A DNA stretch of 52,735 nt from Sphingomonadales bacterium (GTDB lineage: Bacteria; Pseudomonadota; Alphaproteobacteria; Sphingomonadales; Sphingomonadaceae): assembly GCA_028869175.1 (NCBI GenBank), contig JAGWTB010000010.1, positions 1 to 52,735 of the forward strand, written 5' to 3'. Made by a program: the position numbers and the translations under genes. The notes under the pieces were generated by a model that was given only the letters and a program-made list of their open reading frames with translations, did no database searches and had not been told where the DNA came from. Each line of letters starts with the position of its first letter. Position 1 is the first letter of the stretch. Positions 24,445 to 33,451 of the stretch are shown one piece after another.

Positions 24445-24903
24445 ATGAGTGACCCCCTGATTTTCGACAGTGCCAGCCCCCGCTTCGGCCTGCCGCTGCT
24501 GTTCCCCGGACAGGCGCAAAAGGAAGCCTTCGTCAACGAAGCCCATGCCCTTGCCGATGCCTTGCTGCATTGCGTCATCGAAGGCACTGCGCTGACTCCG
24601 CCCGCCACGCCGCTGGACGGCCAGGCCTGGCTTGTGGGCGAAGCGGCGAGCGGCGAATGGACGGGGCAGGGTGGCAAACTTGCCTGCCGGCAGGGCGGAA
24701 ACTGGCTGTTTATCGCGCCCCGCGACGGCATGTGGCTGCTTGATCGTTCAAGCGGACACTACATCCGCTATGCCGGTACTTGGAAGTTTCCTGTGCGCCC
24801 GTCTTCACCAAGTGGTGGGACAACGGTTGACGTGGAAGCTCGTTCGGCTATTGTTAATCTCATCAATGCTTTGGGCGCTGCGGGGATTCTTCCGCAAGTC
24901 TGA
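24445..24903 (+). CDS. DUF2793 protein, end of GTA cluster
   Basis: A 152-residue DUF2793 protein (SASPRFGLPLLFPGQAQKEA with FVNEAHALADALL at the start is the family signature, and WLFIAPRDGMWLLD the repeat-like core). These proteins are linked to phage and GTA fibres or spikes. The gene begins 20 nt after gp15. The last 40 codons are lower in GC and use codons such as GTT and CTT that the rest avoids, as does the following 190-nt gap, so the 3' end may have been exchanged. Confidence 0.82.
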   Translation: MSDPLIFDSASPRFGLPLLFPGQAQKEAFVNEAHALADALLHCVIEGTALTPPATPLDGQAWLVGEAASGEWTGQGGKLACRQGGNWLFIAPRDGMWLLDRSSGHYIRYAGTWKFPVRPSSPSGGTTVDVEARSAIVNLINALGAAGILPQV

Positions 24904-25097
24904 TCGGGAACCGATAGGCATGATGAAGCGTTCCACGCTTGCAAATGAGGGAATTTTCGATCCACTTTCTTTCGCCAAACGCGCGAAATCGCGGCATTCT
25001 TGCAACAGTTGACGAATTTGCCCGCTTGCACCGCACAATCGAAGTCGATAGACCATTGGCCACTCGGTGGCCTCAATTCGCTAAAGGGGAATTTATA

Positions 25098-26183
25098 ATG
25101 CGGAAACTCGTCATTGGACTGGCATTGGCCTCAACGGCCATGGCCACTCCGGCGCTGGCGCGTGACAAATCGTGGTATGTCGAAGGTGATGCTGGCGGCG
25201 TGATCGTCGAAAACATCTTCAACATTACCGGTTCGAACAACAACGGCACGCTTGACACCAAGCCGGGCTACGACTTCGGCGGCATCGTCGGTTATGACTT
25301 CGGCGCTTTCCGCCTCGAAGCAGAAGCCAGCTATCGTCGCGCTGAAGAGAAGAAGTACACCGCTGGCGCTACCACTGTTGGTGACGCTCTCGTTGGCGGC
25401 GGTGCCGAAGCGCTGAGCTTCATGGGCAACGCCCTGCTCGATTTCGGTCCCGATGACGGCCTCCAGGGCTTTGTCGGTGCCGGTGCGGGCGTCGGCCGCG
25501 TCAAGAACGCCGTGCTCCTCACCAAGCCGAACACCACCGATCTGGTTGATTCGGACACCGGGTTCGCCTGGCAGGCTCTGGCCGGCGTGCGCATGCCGAT
25601 TTCGGATCACATCGATTTCGGTCTGAAGTATCGCTACTACCAGCAGAACCACAACGATCTGGTGAACAATGCGGGCAAGAACGTCCGTACCCGTTTCCGG
25701 TCGCACTCGCTGCTCGGCACCCTGACCTACAACTTCGGTGGCGCTCCTGCCCCGGCTCCCGAGCCGGTTGCTCCGCCGCCGCCGCCGCCGCCGCCGGTTG
25801 TCGCCCCCGTGGCACCGCCGCCGGCGCCGATCTGCAACAAGGGTCCGTACATCGTGTTCTTCGACTGGGATAAGTCGGACATCACTCCGGAAGCCGCTTC
25901 GATCCTCGACAGCGCCGTTTCGGCCTACGGCAACTGCGCCAATGTTCCGATCATGCTGGCCGGCTATGCCGACCGTTCGGGCACCCCGCGCTACAACCAG
26001 GGTCTCTCGGAACGCCGCAACACGTCGGTCCGTGGCTACCTGACCTCGCACGGCGTTGCCGATGGCGCGATCACCAGCCAGGGCTTCGGCGAAAACAACA
26101 ACCGCGTTCCGACCGCCGATGGCGTTCGCGAACTCCAGAACCGTCGCGTGGAAATCACCTACGGTCCGGGTTCGGGCAACTAA
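25098..26183 (+). CDS. ompA: OmpA-family outer membrane protein
   Basis: A 361-residue protein with a signal peptide (MRKLVIGLALASTAMATPALA), an N-terminal eight-stranded beta-barrel (residues about 25-215), a Pro-rich linker (about 216-245, poly-Pro), and an OmpA-like peptidoglycan-binding domain. In that last domain FFDWDKSDITPEA carries the peptidoglycan-contact Asp, and GYADRSGTPRYNQGLSERR and the NRRVEI ending carry conserved Arg residues. The ATG at 25098 has a GGGGA ribosome binding site. It ties the outer membrane to the wall. An intrinsic terminator follows. Confidence 0.93.
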   Translation: MRKLVIGLALASTAMATPALARDKSWYVEGDAGGVIVENIFNITGSNNNGTLDTKPGYDFGGIVGYDFGAFRLEAEASYRRAEEKKYTAGATTVGDALVGGGAEALSFMGNALLDFGPDDGLQGFVGAGAGVGRVKNAVLLTKPNTTDLVDSDTGFAWQALAGVRMPISDHIDFGLKYRYYQQNHNDLVNNAGKNVRTRFRSHSLLGTLTYNFGGAPAPAPEPVAPPPPPPPPVVAPVAPPPAPICNKGPYIVFFDWDKSDITPEAASILDSAVSAYGNCANVPIMLAGYADRSGTPRYNQGLSERRNTSVRGYLTSHGVADGAITSQGFGENNNRVPTADGVRELQNRRVEITYGPGSGN

Positions 26184-26206
26184 GCTCGCAACGCGCGAAA
26201 ATCAGG

Positions 26207-26235
26207 AAGGGACCGGAGAAATCCGGCCCCTTTTT
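26207..26235 (+). terminator. Intrinsic terminator of ompA
   Basis: GGGACCGGA and TCCGGCCCC form a stem with one A-C mismatch over GAAA, followed directly by TTTTT. It starts 24 nt after the stop. Confidence 0.8.
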
Positions 26236-26328
26236 GCATGGGCGCAAGACCTGTGGCCGAACGGCGCGGTGCGGCATCCGCCGTTGCACCGACGCCTTAA
26301 CCAACATGCCTTTGTGGATATACGCCGC

Positions 26329-27027
26329 TTACCCGGCGGCGTAATCGGTCCGGTCCGGCAATCCTGCCTGTTCGAAGCCAGCGCGGCGCAAGCGGCAGCT
26401 ATCACACAGGCCGCAGGCGCGGCCGTCGGGCTGCGGATCGTAACAGGACCAGCTCATCGCGGCGTCCAGCCCCAGGCGATTCGCCTCCAGCGCGATCTCG
26501 GCCTTGGACAGATATTGCAGCGGCGCGCGAATGGCAAAACCTTGTCCCTCGGAACCGGCCTTGGTCGCCAGATCGGCCAGGTGTTCGAACCCGCTGATGA
26601 ACTCGGGGCGACAATCCGGGTAGCCCGAATAGTCGAGCGCATTGACCCCGATGAAGATGTCGCGCGCGCCCAGCGCTTCAGCCCAGGCCAGTGTCAGTGA
26701 CAGGAAAACGAGATTGCGCGCCGGCACATAGGTGACGGGGATGTCATCCCCCACCCCTCCCTTCGGCACGGCAATGTCATCGGTCAGTGCCGACCCGCCG
26801 AATTGCCGCAGATCGAGCGGCAGCACGACATGACGCTCCGCACCCAGCACGGCAGCGATGCTGGCCGCAGCCTGGATTTCCCGCCGATGCCGCTGGTTGT
26901 AGTCGATGGTCAGCGCGTGGATCCGGTAGCCCGCCTCGCGCGCCAGCCCGGCCGCAACCATGGAATCGAGGCCACCAGACAGCAGCACCACGGCCTTGCG
27001 GCCCTCGGCAGGTTCAAGCATGGTCAT
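26329..27027 (-). CDS. queC: 7-cyano-7-deazaguanine synthase
   Basis: A 232-residue QueC, which converts 7-carboxy-7-deazaguanine to preQ0 in queuosine synthesis using ATP and ammonia. The PP-loop motif SGGLDS is at residues 17-22. Zinc is bound by Cys195, Cys205, Cys208 and Cys211 ([17 protein letters not shown]). [20 protein letters not shown] and [20 protein letters not shown] are typical. The length is normal. The rest of the que pathway is not in the window. Confidence 0.95.
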   Translation of the reverse strand: MTMLEPAEGRKAVVLLSGGLDSMVAAGLAREAGYRIHALTIDYNQRHRREIQAAASIAAVLGAERHVVLPLDLRQFGGSALTDDIAVPKGGVGDDIPVTYVPARNLVFLSLTLAWAEALGARDIFIGVNALDYSGYPDCRPEFISGFEHLADLATKAGSEGQGFAIRAPLQYLSKAEIALEANRLGLDAAMSWSCYDPQPDGRACGLCDSCRLRRAGFEQAGLPDRTDYAAG

Positions 27028-27049
27028 GCACGTGCGCTAACCCGCCCGC

Positions 27050-27466
27050 TCAGGCGGGGCAATCCCCCACGCGGCGGCCCTCGGCGATGAAGTTGAACGG
27101 AAGCCCATCGGCGATGCCCTGGGTCTCGATCTGCACCAGCCGCCCGCTTTCGCGCCGGATATGGGTGCGACCGTAACCGCGCCCACGGCAGGTGTACTGC
27201 ACCGTCACGTCATCCGCCTGATCATCGACCACATAGCGCTCGCACGCGTTCTGCGGATGGCGCAACTGGATCAGCCGGCGACCGTCCTGCAGGCAAACCG
27301 TCTGGATCGTCGCTCCGGCATCGCGCATGCGCAGTTCCCAACGGCCCCGCTCAAGCTGATCGAGCATGGCCAGCGGCGGCCGTTGGCCCGACGCCGGCAC
27401 GACGATGCCCAGCGCGACAACTCCCGTCGCCAGTCCCATCTTCACGGCTTTCAGCAAACGGCTCAT
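27050..27466 (-). CDS. DUF3617-like secreted protein
   Basis: A 138-residue protein with an N-terminal hydrophobic segment (MGLATGVVALGIVVPASG) that looks like a signal peptide. The rest carries four cysteines in a pattern resembling DUF3617 proteins: TVCLQDGRRLIQL, QNACERYVV, VTVQYTCRGRGYGRTHIRRE and a C-terminal GRRVGDC. The protein is probably periplasmic. The gene lies 23 nt upstream of queC on the same strand but no functional link is known. Family assignment is by pattern memory only. Confidence 0.65.
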   Translation of the reverse strand: MSRLLKAVKMGLATGVVALGIVVPASGQRPPLAMLDQLERGRWELRMRDAGATIQTVCLQDGRRLIQLRHPQNACERYVVDDQADDVTVQYTCRGRGYGRTHIRRESGRLVQIETQGIADGLPFNFIAEGRRVGDCPA

Positions 27467-27577
27467 CGGTCAGAAATCTCCCTGCTCGGGCATTTCTCGC
27501 GAATCCCGGCAGTCATTGCAGCATATCACCACAATCCTATACGTCCAACCGTGCCATAGTCGCGATGAATGGACTAT

Positions 27578-28486
27578 TTACGCATCGACCGCGAAGACCC
27601 TGGAGCAGAACGCGCAGTCAACCGGGATCGTCCCGCTCTCATCGCGCATGTCGGCCCGGTCCTCCTCGGAAAATCGTGAAAGGACACCGCGATAGTATTC
27701 GATGGTGCAACGGCACCCGCGGGACAGCACGGGCCCGGGTTCCACGCGTACTTCATCCTCTTCATGAAACAAACGCCACGCCAACGCTTCGAGCGACAGC
27801 GCCTGATCGACCAGTTCATCATTGCGGATCGAGCCAGCAAGCGCGGAAACATGTTCCCATTCCGGATGATCGAGCTGGACATGCAACCGCTCGCGCCCCT
27901 CCTCGCCCTCCGCCAGATGTTGCACCAGCAGCCCGGCGGCGACACAGTGGCGACTGTCCCAGCGAATGGCGGTGCGGATCAGGGTTGGTACCTGTTCGGA
28001 CTGGCTGAAGTAGGCCTGACACGCTTCGGCCAGCGATTCCCCCTCCAGCGGCACGATGCCCTGATAGCGCTGATCGGTGGATGCCAGGTCGAATGTGATC
28101 GCCAGGTAGCCGCCACCGAACAGCGCATTGAGCGAGGGAAAACCAGCGAGCGAAGCCAGCCGCTCCGGATCGTGGCGCACATAGCCGCGCAGCTCGCCCG
28201 CGCGGTAGTCGCAGACCAGCAGATCGACGACCCCACTATCGGATTGCGCCTGCACCGTCAGCTGGCTGTCTTCATCCTTGAGCAGCGAGCCGATCAGCGC
28301 GGTGAGTACCAGAGCTTCGGCCAGCAGGTGCCGGATCGCCGTGGGATAGTCATGCGCCGAAAGCACGGTATCGAGCACCGGCCCCAGCCGCACCACTCGC
28401 CCGCGGGCATCGCGGCCGGGAATGGTGAAGGCCAGCACGCGATCGAAACCGGTTTCGCCATCTGGTATGGCCGACGCCTCGCTCAC
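27578..28486 (-). CDS. hslO: Hsp33 redox-regulated chaperone
   Basis: A 302-residue Hsp33. The C-terminal zinc-binding redox switch is intact: Cys258 and Cys260 (CRC) with Cys291 and Cys294 (CAFC). Oxidation releases zinc and activates holdase activity. Core segments [19 protein letters not shown] and [11 protein letters not shown] are typical. It starts with GTG, overlapping the argF stop by 4 nt (GTGA), so it is the last gene of an argD-argF-hslO operon. Confidence 0.93.
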   Translation of the reverse strand: MSEASAIPDGETGFDRVLAFTIPGRDARGRVVRLGPVLDTVLSAHDYPTAIRHLLAEALVLTALIGSLLKDEDSQLTVQAQSDSGVVDLLVCDYRAGELRGYVRHDPERLASLAGFPSLNALFGGGYLAITFDLASTDQRYQGIVPLEGESLAEACQAYFSQSEQVPTLIRTAIRWDSRHCVAAGLLVQHLAEGEEGRERLHVQLDHPEWEHVSALAGSIRNDELVDQALSLEALAWRLFHEEDEVRVEPGPVLSRGCRCTIEYYRGVLSRFSEEDRADMRDESGTIPVDCAFCSRVFAVDA

Positions 28487-29412
28487 AGCTGGCCGAACAC
28501 CCAGCGCAGCACGGCCTTCTGGGCATGAATGCGGTTCTCCGCTTCGTCCCAGACGACCGAGCCCGGGCCATCGATCACCCCGTCAGTCACCTCCTCACCG
28601 CGATGGGCGGGCAGGCAATGGAGGAACAGCGCGCCGGGTGCCGCCTGGGCCATCAGCGCCTCATTGACCTGATAGGGGGTCATCGCCGCGATCTTCGCTT
28701 CGCCGCCGGGCTGGCCCATAGACACCCAGGTATCGGTCACCACTATATCGGCCCCGCGCACGGCAGCCACCGGATCGCGCTCGACACGGATCTGTCCGCC
28801 CGCCGCACGGGCGCGGTCAATGAAGCCGGCATCGCAATCATAACCTTCCGGTACGCCGATGCGGACGTTGAACTTCATCAGCCCGGCAGCCTCGACGATA
28901 GAGTTCAGCACGTTGTTGCCATCGCCCAGCCAGGCGAGCTCCAGCCTGGGAAGCGCCTTGCCGTATTCGATCACCGTCTGCAGGTCGGCCACGATCTGGC
29001 AAGGGTGCGAAAGATCGGTCAGGCCGTTGATCACCGGCACGCTGGCGTACTCGGCCAGCGCCTCTATCTTGGCGTGATCGTCGGTGCGGATCATGATGGC
29101 ATCGACCATGCGGCTGAGCACGCGCGCCGTATCGGCGATGGACTCACCGCGACCGAGCTGGGTGGATCCTGCTTCGAGAATGATTGCGCTGCCACCCAGC
29201 TGGCGGATCGCCATGTCGAACGAAACACGCGTGCGGGTGGAATTCTTCTCGAAGATCATTGCCAGCACGCGGTCCTTGAGCGGCGCATCGGCATCGACCC
29301 GCCCTTCGGGATAGCCCGCGCGCGCCGCCTTGCGGGCAATCGCCTCGTTCAGCATGGAGGCGACACCATCGCCGCCCGCATCGGACAGGTTGAGAAAGTG
29401 CCGGGCCATCAT
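28483..29412 (-). CDS. argF: Ornithine carbamoyltransferase
   Basis: A 309-residue enzyme that makes citrulline from ornithine and carbamoyl phosphate. The carbamoyl-phosphate loop STRTR lies at residues 58-62 and HPCQ at 136-139. HCLPAHRG (Cys266 region) binds ornithine. The start overlaps the argD stop by 4 nt and the stop overlaps hslO. The length is normal. Confidence 0.95.
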   Translation of the reverse strand: MMARHFLNLSDAGGDGVASMLNEAIARKAARAGYPEGRVDADAPLKDRVLAMIFEKNSTRTRVSFDMAIRQLGGSAIILEAGSTQLGRGESIADTARVLSRMVDAIMIRTDDHAKIEALAEYASVPVINGLTDLSHPCQIVADLQTVIEYGKALPRLELAWLGDGNNVLNSIVEAAGLMKFNVRIGVPEGYDCDAGFIDRARAAGGQIRVERDPVAAVRGADIVVTDTWVSMGQPGGEAKIAAMTPYQVNEALMAQAAPGALFLHCLPAHRGEEVTDGVIDGPGSVVWDEAENRIHAQKAVLRWVFGQL

Positions 29413-30599
29413 GCCTTCTCCGGAATCGGGAAGCTGGCCGCTGCGGCCGAGAGCTTCTCCATGAATTCATCGATATGCGAATCGTCGATCACCAGCGGCG
29501 GGACAATCCGCATGGTATTGTCGCCGCCAGAAACCGACAGCAACTGGTGGTTGTCACGCATATGGGCGACGAATTCGCGCGGCTCCACCTTCAGCTTGAT
29601 CCCCATCAGCAGCCCGCGCCCGCGCACTTCGGCGAAGAGTTCGGGATAGTTGCCGATGAATTGCTGCAACCGGCTGCGGATTTTCTCGCCTTTCGTCCGG
29701 ACATCGGCGAGAAACGCCTCGTTCGCCACGACATCAAGCACCGCCTCGCCTGCCGCCATGCCCAGCGGGTTGCCGCCATAGGTCGAACCGTGCGCCCCGA
29801 TCACCATACCGCGCGCCGCCTTTTCCGTGGCAAGGCAGGCACCCAGCGGAAATCCGCCGCCGATGCCCTTGGCCGAAGCGAGGATGTCAGGCTCGATGCC
29901 GTATTGTTCATAGGCATAGAAGGTGCCCGAGCGGGCGACTCCGCACTGCACTTCGTCGAGCACCAGCATGAGGTCATGCTCGTCCGCCAGCGCGCGCAGG
30001 CCCTGCATGAAGCCCTCCGAGGCCGGGCGGATGCCGCCCTCGCCCTGGATCGGTTCGATCAGGAAACCGGCCGTGTTCGGCCCGATGGCCGCCTTCGCCG
30101 CCTCCAGATCGTCGAACTCGACATATTTGAAGCCAGCGAGCAACGGCAGGAAGCCCTTGTGCATCTTTTCCTGATTGGACGCGCTGATCGTCGCCATGGT
30201 GCGGCCATGGAAGGCATTCTTGAACGTGATCAGTTCGTACTTGTGATCGTTGCCGACGTGCTGGTGATAGGCGCGCGCGGTCTTGATCGCGCATTCCACC
30301 GCTTCAGCCCCTGAATTGGTGAAGAACACCGTATCGGCAAAGGTCAGGTCAACCAGACGCTGCGCCAGATGCTCGCCCTGCGGGCTGCCATAGAGGTTGG
30401 ACACATGCATCAGCGTTACCGCCTGCTTCTGGATTGCGCCGATCAGGTGGTCGTTGGAATGGCCGAGAATGTTCACGGCGATGCCCGCCGCAAAATCGAG
30501 GTAACGGCGGCCGTCCTCACCGATCAGGTGGCAGTGATCGCCGCGCACGGGCCGAAAGCCGCACCGGGGATAGACTGGCATGAGCGGAGTGATCGACAT
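29409..30599 (-). CDS. argD: Acetylornithine aminotransferase
   Basis: A 396-residue class-III PLP aminotransferase of arginine synthesis, which may also act as succinyldiaminopimelate aminotransferase. The PLP lysine is Lys244 in [13 protein letters not shown], and Asp215 in LVLDEVQCG pairs with the ring nitrogen. [15 protein letters not shown] is the PLP phosphate motif. The start at 30599 is chosen for its AAGGA ribosome binding site; an earlier in-frame ATG lacks one. It leads the argD-argF-hslO operon. Confidence 0.95.
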   Translation of the reverse strand: MSITPLMPVYPRCGFRPVRGDHCHLIGEDGRRYLDFAAGIAVNILGHSNDHLIGAIQKQAVTLMHVSNLYGSPQGEHLAQRLVDLTFADTVFFTNSGAEAVECAIKTARAYHQHVGNDHKYELITFKNAFHGRTMATISASNQEKMHKGFLPLLAGFKYVEFDDLEAAKAAIGPNTAGFLIEPIQGEGGIRPASEGFMQGLRALADEHDLMLVLDEVQCGVARSGTFYAYEQYGIEPDILASAKGIGGGFPLGACLATEKAARGMVIGAHGSTYGGNPLGMAAGEAVLDVVANEAFLADVRTKGEKIRSRLQQFIGNYPELFAEVRGRGLLMGIKLKVEPREFVAHMRDNHQLLSVSGGDNTMRIVPPLVIDDSHIDEFMEKLSAAAASFPIPEKA

Positions 30600-30656
30600 G
30601 GGACGTTCCTTTTGCATTTCCACAGCACTGGGGATGAATTGAACCGCAAACGACAA

Positions 30657-30682
30657 ATGGCGGCTCCTGAGGAGCCGCCATC
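30657..30682 (-). terminator. Terminator of the cold-shock gene
   Basis: ATGGCGGCTCC and GGAGCCGCCAT form a perfect 11-bp stem over a 3-nt loop. On the minus strand it is followed by TTGTCGTTT. It ends the cold-shock transcript ahead of argD. Confidence 0.7.
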
Positions 30683-30739
30683 TGCGCGCATCATGTGTGT
30701 CGCGTGCTGCCGGTCAATCCGGCAGCGGAGCGGACGGGG

Positions 30740-31537
30740 TCAACCCTGAAGCGGCACCAGGTTGACCGCCGAGTACTTGCCTCGTCGATCGACTTCGATG
30801 TCGAATTCAAGCCGGTCGCCCTCGTTGAGGTTCGACATGCCCGAGCGTTCCACCGCGCTGATATGCACGAAGGCATCAGGCTGGCCATCGTCACGGGTAA
30901 TGAAGCCGAAGCCCTTCATCGAGTTGAAGAACTTGACCGTCCCGGTTGCCCGTTCGCCGGTAAGCTGGCGCTGCGGCGCGACTTCGCGCTTGGCCACGGG
31001 GATGACATCGCCGACGACCGAAAGGTCGCTGGCTGAAATCTTGCCGCCGCGATCAACCAGGGTAAATTCGAGCTGCTGACCCTCGGCAAGGCCTTCCAGC
31101 CCCGCACGCTCGACCGAGCTGATGTGCACGAACACGTCCTCGCCACCATCCTCACGCTGGATGAAGCCGAAGCCTTTCTGGGAATTGAAGAACTTTACGA
31201 CGCCCTTGCCCTGGCCGACGACCTGGGCAGGCATGCCGCCACGATCACCGCCGCCGCCACCGCCGCCGCGCGGGCCGCCGAAGCCGCCACCACCGCCGCC
31301 GCTACGCGGGCCGCCGAAACCGCCGCGATCACCACCGCCGCCGCCACCGAAGCCGCCACGGTCGCCGCCGCCAAATCCGCCGCGGCTACCGCCGCCGCCG
31401 AAGCCGCCGCGATCACCACCGCCGCCAAACCGGTCGACACCGCCGCCGCTGCCGCCCATGAAAGGATCGAAGCCTTCCTCGCCAAATCCGTCGCGCTTGT
31501 CCCGGCCCCGGCCGCGACGTCCTCTATCAAAACCCAT
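30740..31537 (-). CDS. Two-domain cold-shock protein with Gly-rich disordered N-terminus
   Basis: A 265-residue RNA-binding protein. Residues about 1-105 are a low-complexity Gly/Arg/Phe region rich in GGDRGGFGG and RGG-like units. Two cold-shock domains follow (about 112-176 and 198-262), each with both RNP motifs: KGFGFIQ and VFVHIS in the first, KGFGFIT and AFVHIS in the second. Tandem cold-shock domains occur in alphaproteobacteria, but the long RGG-like tail is notable. I chose the ATG at 31537 ([10 protein letters not shown]) over an in-frame ATG 30 nt upstream because a GAAGG site precedes it at a somewhat long distance. Confidence 0.88.
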   Translation of the reverse strand: MGFDRGRRGRGRDKRDGFGEEGFDPFMGGSGGGVDRFGGGGDRGGFGGGGSRGGFGGGDRGGFGGGGGGDRGGFGGPRSGGGGGGFGGPRGGGGGGGDRGGMPAQVVGQGKGVVKFFNSQKGFGFIQREDGGEDVFVHISSVERAGLEGLAEGQQLEFTLVDRGGKISASDLSVVGDVIPVAKREVAPQRQLTGERATGTVKFFNSMKGFGFITRDDGQPDAFVHISAVERSGMSNLNEGDRLEFDIEVDRRGKYSAVNLVPLQG

Positions 31538-31614
31538 AAAACCGAACGTACCTTCGTTTCGCCCCACTTCGCACGCCCGACCGCGCGGACGAATCGCGGC
31601 GGGCTACAGGGCAA

Positions 31615-31631
31615 GCGGCCAAGCTGGCCGC
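31615..31631 (-). promoter_or_regulatory. 5'-leader hairpin of the cold-shock gene
   Basis: GCGGCCA and TGGCCGC form a perfect 7-bp stem with a 3-nt loop, about 78 nt upstream of the chosen start. The 248-nt gap up to terC is otherwise without a gene. Cold-shock mRNAs commonly have structured leaders, so a role in expression is plausible. Confidence 0.35.
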
Positions 31632-31785
31632 GCGGCCCTCTCCTCTGCATTTTCGGGCATATACCAAATAATGCAGCATAGCGAACAGATTCGCGCAGTT
31701 CCGCCCCGCCCTGCCCCGGTGTGACATTTCTGCCATTCGCCTGCCCGCTCTTGCGGCGCGCGGGCGCACTTGGCACAAGCACCCC

Positions 31786-32580
31786 ATGAGCTTCCTTTCA
31801 CTCCTGACGGACCCGGCTGCCTGGGCAGCGTTGCTGACGCTGATCACGCTGGAAATCGTGCTGGGCATCGATAATCTCGTGTTCATTGCGATCCTCTCCA
31901 ACAAGCTGCCGCCCGAGCAGCAGGCCAAGGCCCGCCGCCTCGGTCTCACGCTGGCACTGGTCATGCGTATTGGCCTGCTGATGCTGATCGGCTGGATCGT
32001 GACGCTGCAGCAGCCACTCTTTGACCTGGGCATTGCCGCCAAGGCCGGTGCGCACGGCGAGCCGGGTTTCGAAACCGCCTTTTCCGGACGCGACCTGATC
32101 CTGATCGCCGGCGGACTGTTCCTGCTGTGGAAAGCGACCAACGAGATCCATCACAACATGGACCCTGAAGGTGAAAGCGGTGACCTGCTGGACCATGACA
32201 AGGGCGTGGCGCAGATCGCCTTTTCCGCCGCCATCGCGCAGATCATCGCGCTCGATGTCGTGTTCTCGATCGATTCGATCCTGACGGCTGTGGGCATGAC
32301 CGACGAAGTGCCCATCATGATCGCCGCTGTCGTCATCACCGTGGGACTGATGATGGTCGCCTCCACCCCGCTTTCGCACTTCATCGAGAAGAATCCGACC
32401 CTGGTCATGCTGGCATTGGCTTTCCTCGTGATGATCGGCGTCGTACTGATCGCCGACGGATTCGGGGTGCATATCCCCAAGGCCTATATCTATGCGGCGA
32501 TGGGCTTTTCCGGTGCCGTCGAAACGCTCAACATTATCGCGCGCAACCGTCGCCAGAAGCGGTTGACCGCCAAGGAGTGA
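31786..32580 (+). CDS. TerC-family membrane protein
   Basis: A 264-residue integral membrane protein with about seven hydrophobic helices. The TerC-family LEIVLGIDNLVFIAIL motif with acidic residues in helix 1 and IALDVVFSIDSILTAVGMT in the middle are diagnostic. Members export manganese or are linked to tellurite resistance and metal loading of secreted proteins. It starts a four-gene plus-strand run. The family's ion is assumed from close relatives. Confidence 0.92.
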   Translation: MSFLSLLTDPAAWAALLTLITLEIVLGIDNLVFIAILSNKLPPEQQAKARRLGLTLALVMRIGLLMLIGWIVTLQQPLFDLGIAAKAGAHGEPGFETAFSGRDLILIAGGLFLLWKATNEIHHNMDPEGESGDLLDHDKGVAQIAFSAAIAQIIALDVVFSIDSILTAVGMTDEVPIMIAAVVITVGLMMVASTPLSHFIEKNPTLVMLALAFLVMIGVVLIADGFGVHIPKAYIYAAMGFSGAVETLNIIARNRRQKRLTAKE

Positions 32581-32587
32581 CCAAACC

Positions 32588-33019
32588 ATGTTCCGCAAGC
32601 TGACCGACCGGATCTATGCCAGCCCGCAAATCGGCCTTGCCGAAGTCGCGGCGGCGAAAGACGTGGGAATCACGCTGATCGTGAACAATCGCCCCGAGGG
32701 CGAGTCCGATGACCAGACCCCCGGAGAAACCATCGCGGCGGCGGCGAGCGCGGCGGGAATCGCCTATGTCGCCATTCCGGTCACTCATTCCGGCTTTGCC
32801 GAATGGCAAGTGAAGGCCATGGTCGATGCACTGGGCCAGGGCGATGGCAAGGTCTTGGCCTATTGCCGTTCGGGTACGCGCTCCACCCTGCTCTGGGCAC
32901 TGGCCGAGGCCAGCCGTGGCGGCCATCCGGGCGTGCTCGCGGCGCAGGCCGAGGCCGCCGGCTATGACATCACCCCGGTGCGCGCACTCGTCGACATGCT
33001 TGCGGCGAACCCCACCTGA
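32588..33019 (+). CDS. TIGR01244/DUF442 phosphatase-like protein
   Basis: A 143-residue protein with a protein-tyrosine-phosphatase-like fold: ITLIVNNRPEGESDDQTPG and the AYCRSGTRSTLLWAL loop with Cys93 and Arg98. This is the DUF442/TIGR01244 family, which also occurs as a domain of sulfide:quinone-linked beta-lactamase-like hydrolases. The start has an AAGGAG ribosome binding site in the terC end, and the gap is 7 nt. The role is unknown; a sulfur-relay or phosphatase function is possible. Confidence 0.85.
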   Translation: MFRKLTDRIYASPQIGLAEVAAAKDVGITLIVNNRPEGESDDQTPGETIAAAASAAGIAYVAIPVTHSGFAEWQVKAMVDALGQGDGKVLAYCRSGTRSTLLWALAEASRGGHPGVLAAQAEAAGYDITPVRALVDMLAANPT

Positions 33020-33024
33020 TCACA

Positions 33025-33447
33025 ATGCCCGGCACTCTCGTTCACTGGCTTGCGCTCGCGCTGCAATTGGGCGGCTCGCTCATCGGCGTGCTGCTGCTGT
33101 GGCAGTTCGCCAATGGACTGGGGCTGGGCGGCGACCCGCGCATCCGCGACGAAGCCGAGGCCCGGCGATTGGCAGGCGAAGCGATCTGCGGTTTTGACGC
33201 TCGGGATGTCGCGCTGGACCGCGCCGGTTGCGGTGCGCTGCTGCGCGATGCGACGGGACGAGTCCTGCTGCTGCGGCGGCACGGCAGCCATTTTGCCGCT
33301 CGCTTGCTCGACAGTCACGCCGGGGTCCGGCTTGACCGCCAGTTCCTCACCATCGCCACCAGCGATCCCCATTTCGGCACGGTGACGCTGGACCTCGGCG
33401 CCGGGGCGCAGGAATGGGCGGGCAGCTTCCGCCGGCTGGGGGGCTGA
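33025..33447 (+). CDS. Small membrane-anchored protein of unknown function
   Basis: A 140-residue protein with one N-terminal hydrophobic helix (LVHWLALALQLGGSLIGVLL) and a soluble remainder containing GCGALLRDATGRVLLLRRHG. It starts 5 nt after the previous stop and ends 4 nt before the next ATG, so it belongs to the terC run. No motif is recognised. Confidence 0.65.
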   Translation: MPGTLVHWLALALQLGGSLIGVLLLWQFANGLGLGGDPRIRDEAEARRLAGEAICGFDARDVALDRAGCGALLRDATGRVLLLRRHGSHFAARLLDSHAGVRLDRQFLTIATSDPHFGTVTLDLGAGAQEWAGSFRRLGG

Positions 33448-33451
33448 AGCC

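Larger units (their letters stand above)
10649..24903 (+). mobile_element. RcGTA-like gene transfer agent structural cluster
   Basis: Sixteen codirectional genes follow the gene order of the Rhodobacter capsulatus GTA: small terminase, large terminase, portal, gp3.5, prohead protease, capsid, connector gp6, short gp7 position, tail terminator gp8, major tail gp9, gp10, gp10.1, tape measure gp11, gp12, hub gp13, peptidase gp14 and gp15, then a DUF2793 gene. There is no integrase, replication module, lysis cassette or att-like repeat, which separates a GTA from an active prophage. Every frame is open. The span from promoter to gp15 is about 13.8 kb, matching RcGTA. Most neighbours overlap by 4 nt, and the larger gaps (before portal, capsid and major tail) hold palindromic repeats. 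Confidence 0.92.

Noticed and set aside
10649..24903. Active prophage instead of GTA
   Set aside because: There is no integrase, replication, lysogeny or lysis gene and no att-like direct repeats, and the gene order follows RcGTA from gp1 to gp15.
25760..25835. Repeated CCG triplets in ompA considered as a repeat array
   Set aside because: They encode the poly-Pro linker of OmpA. There are no spacers, so no CRISPR array.
26240..26328. A preQ1 riboswitch near queC
   Set aside because: This segment lies downstream of queC, and the true upstream gap (27028-27049) is only 22 nt, too short for a riboswitch.
31122..31724. A Pro-rich 200-codon frame opposite the cold-shock gene
   Set aside because: It mirrors the Gly-rich repeats of the cold-shock protein (GGN codons read backwards give Pro).
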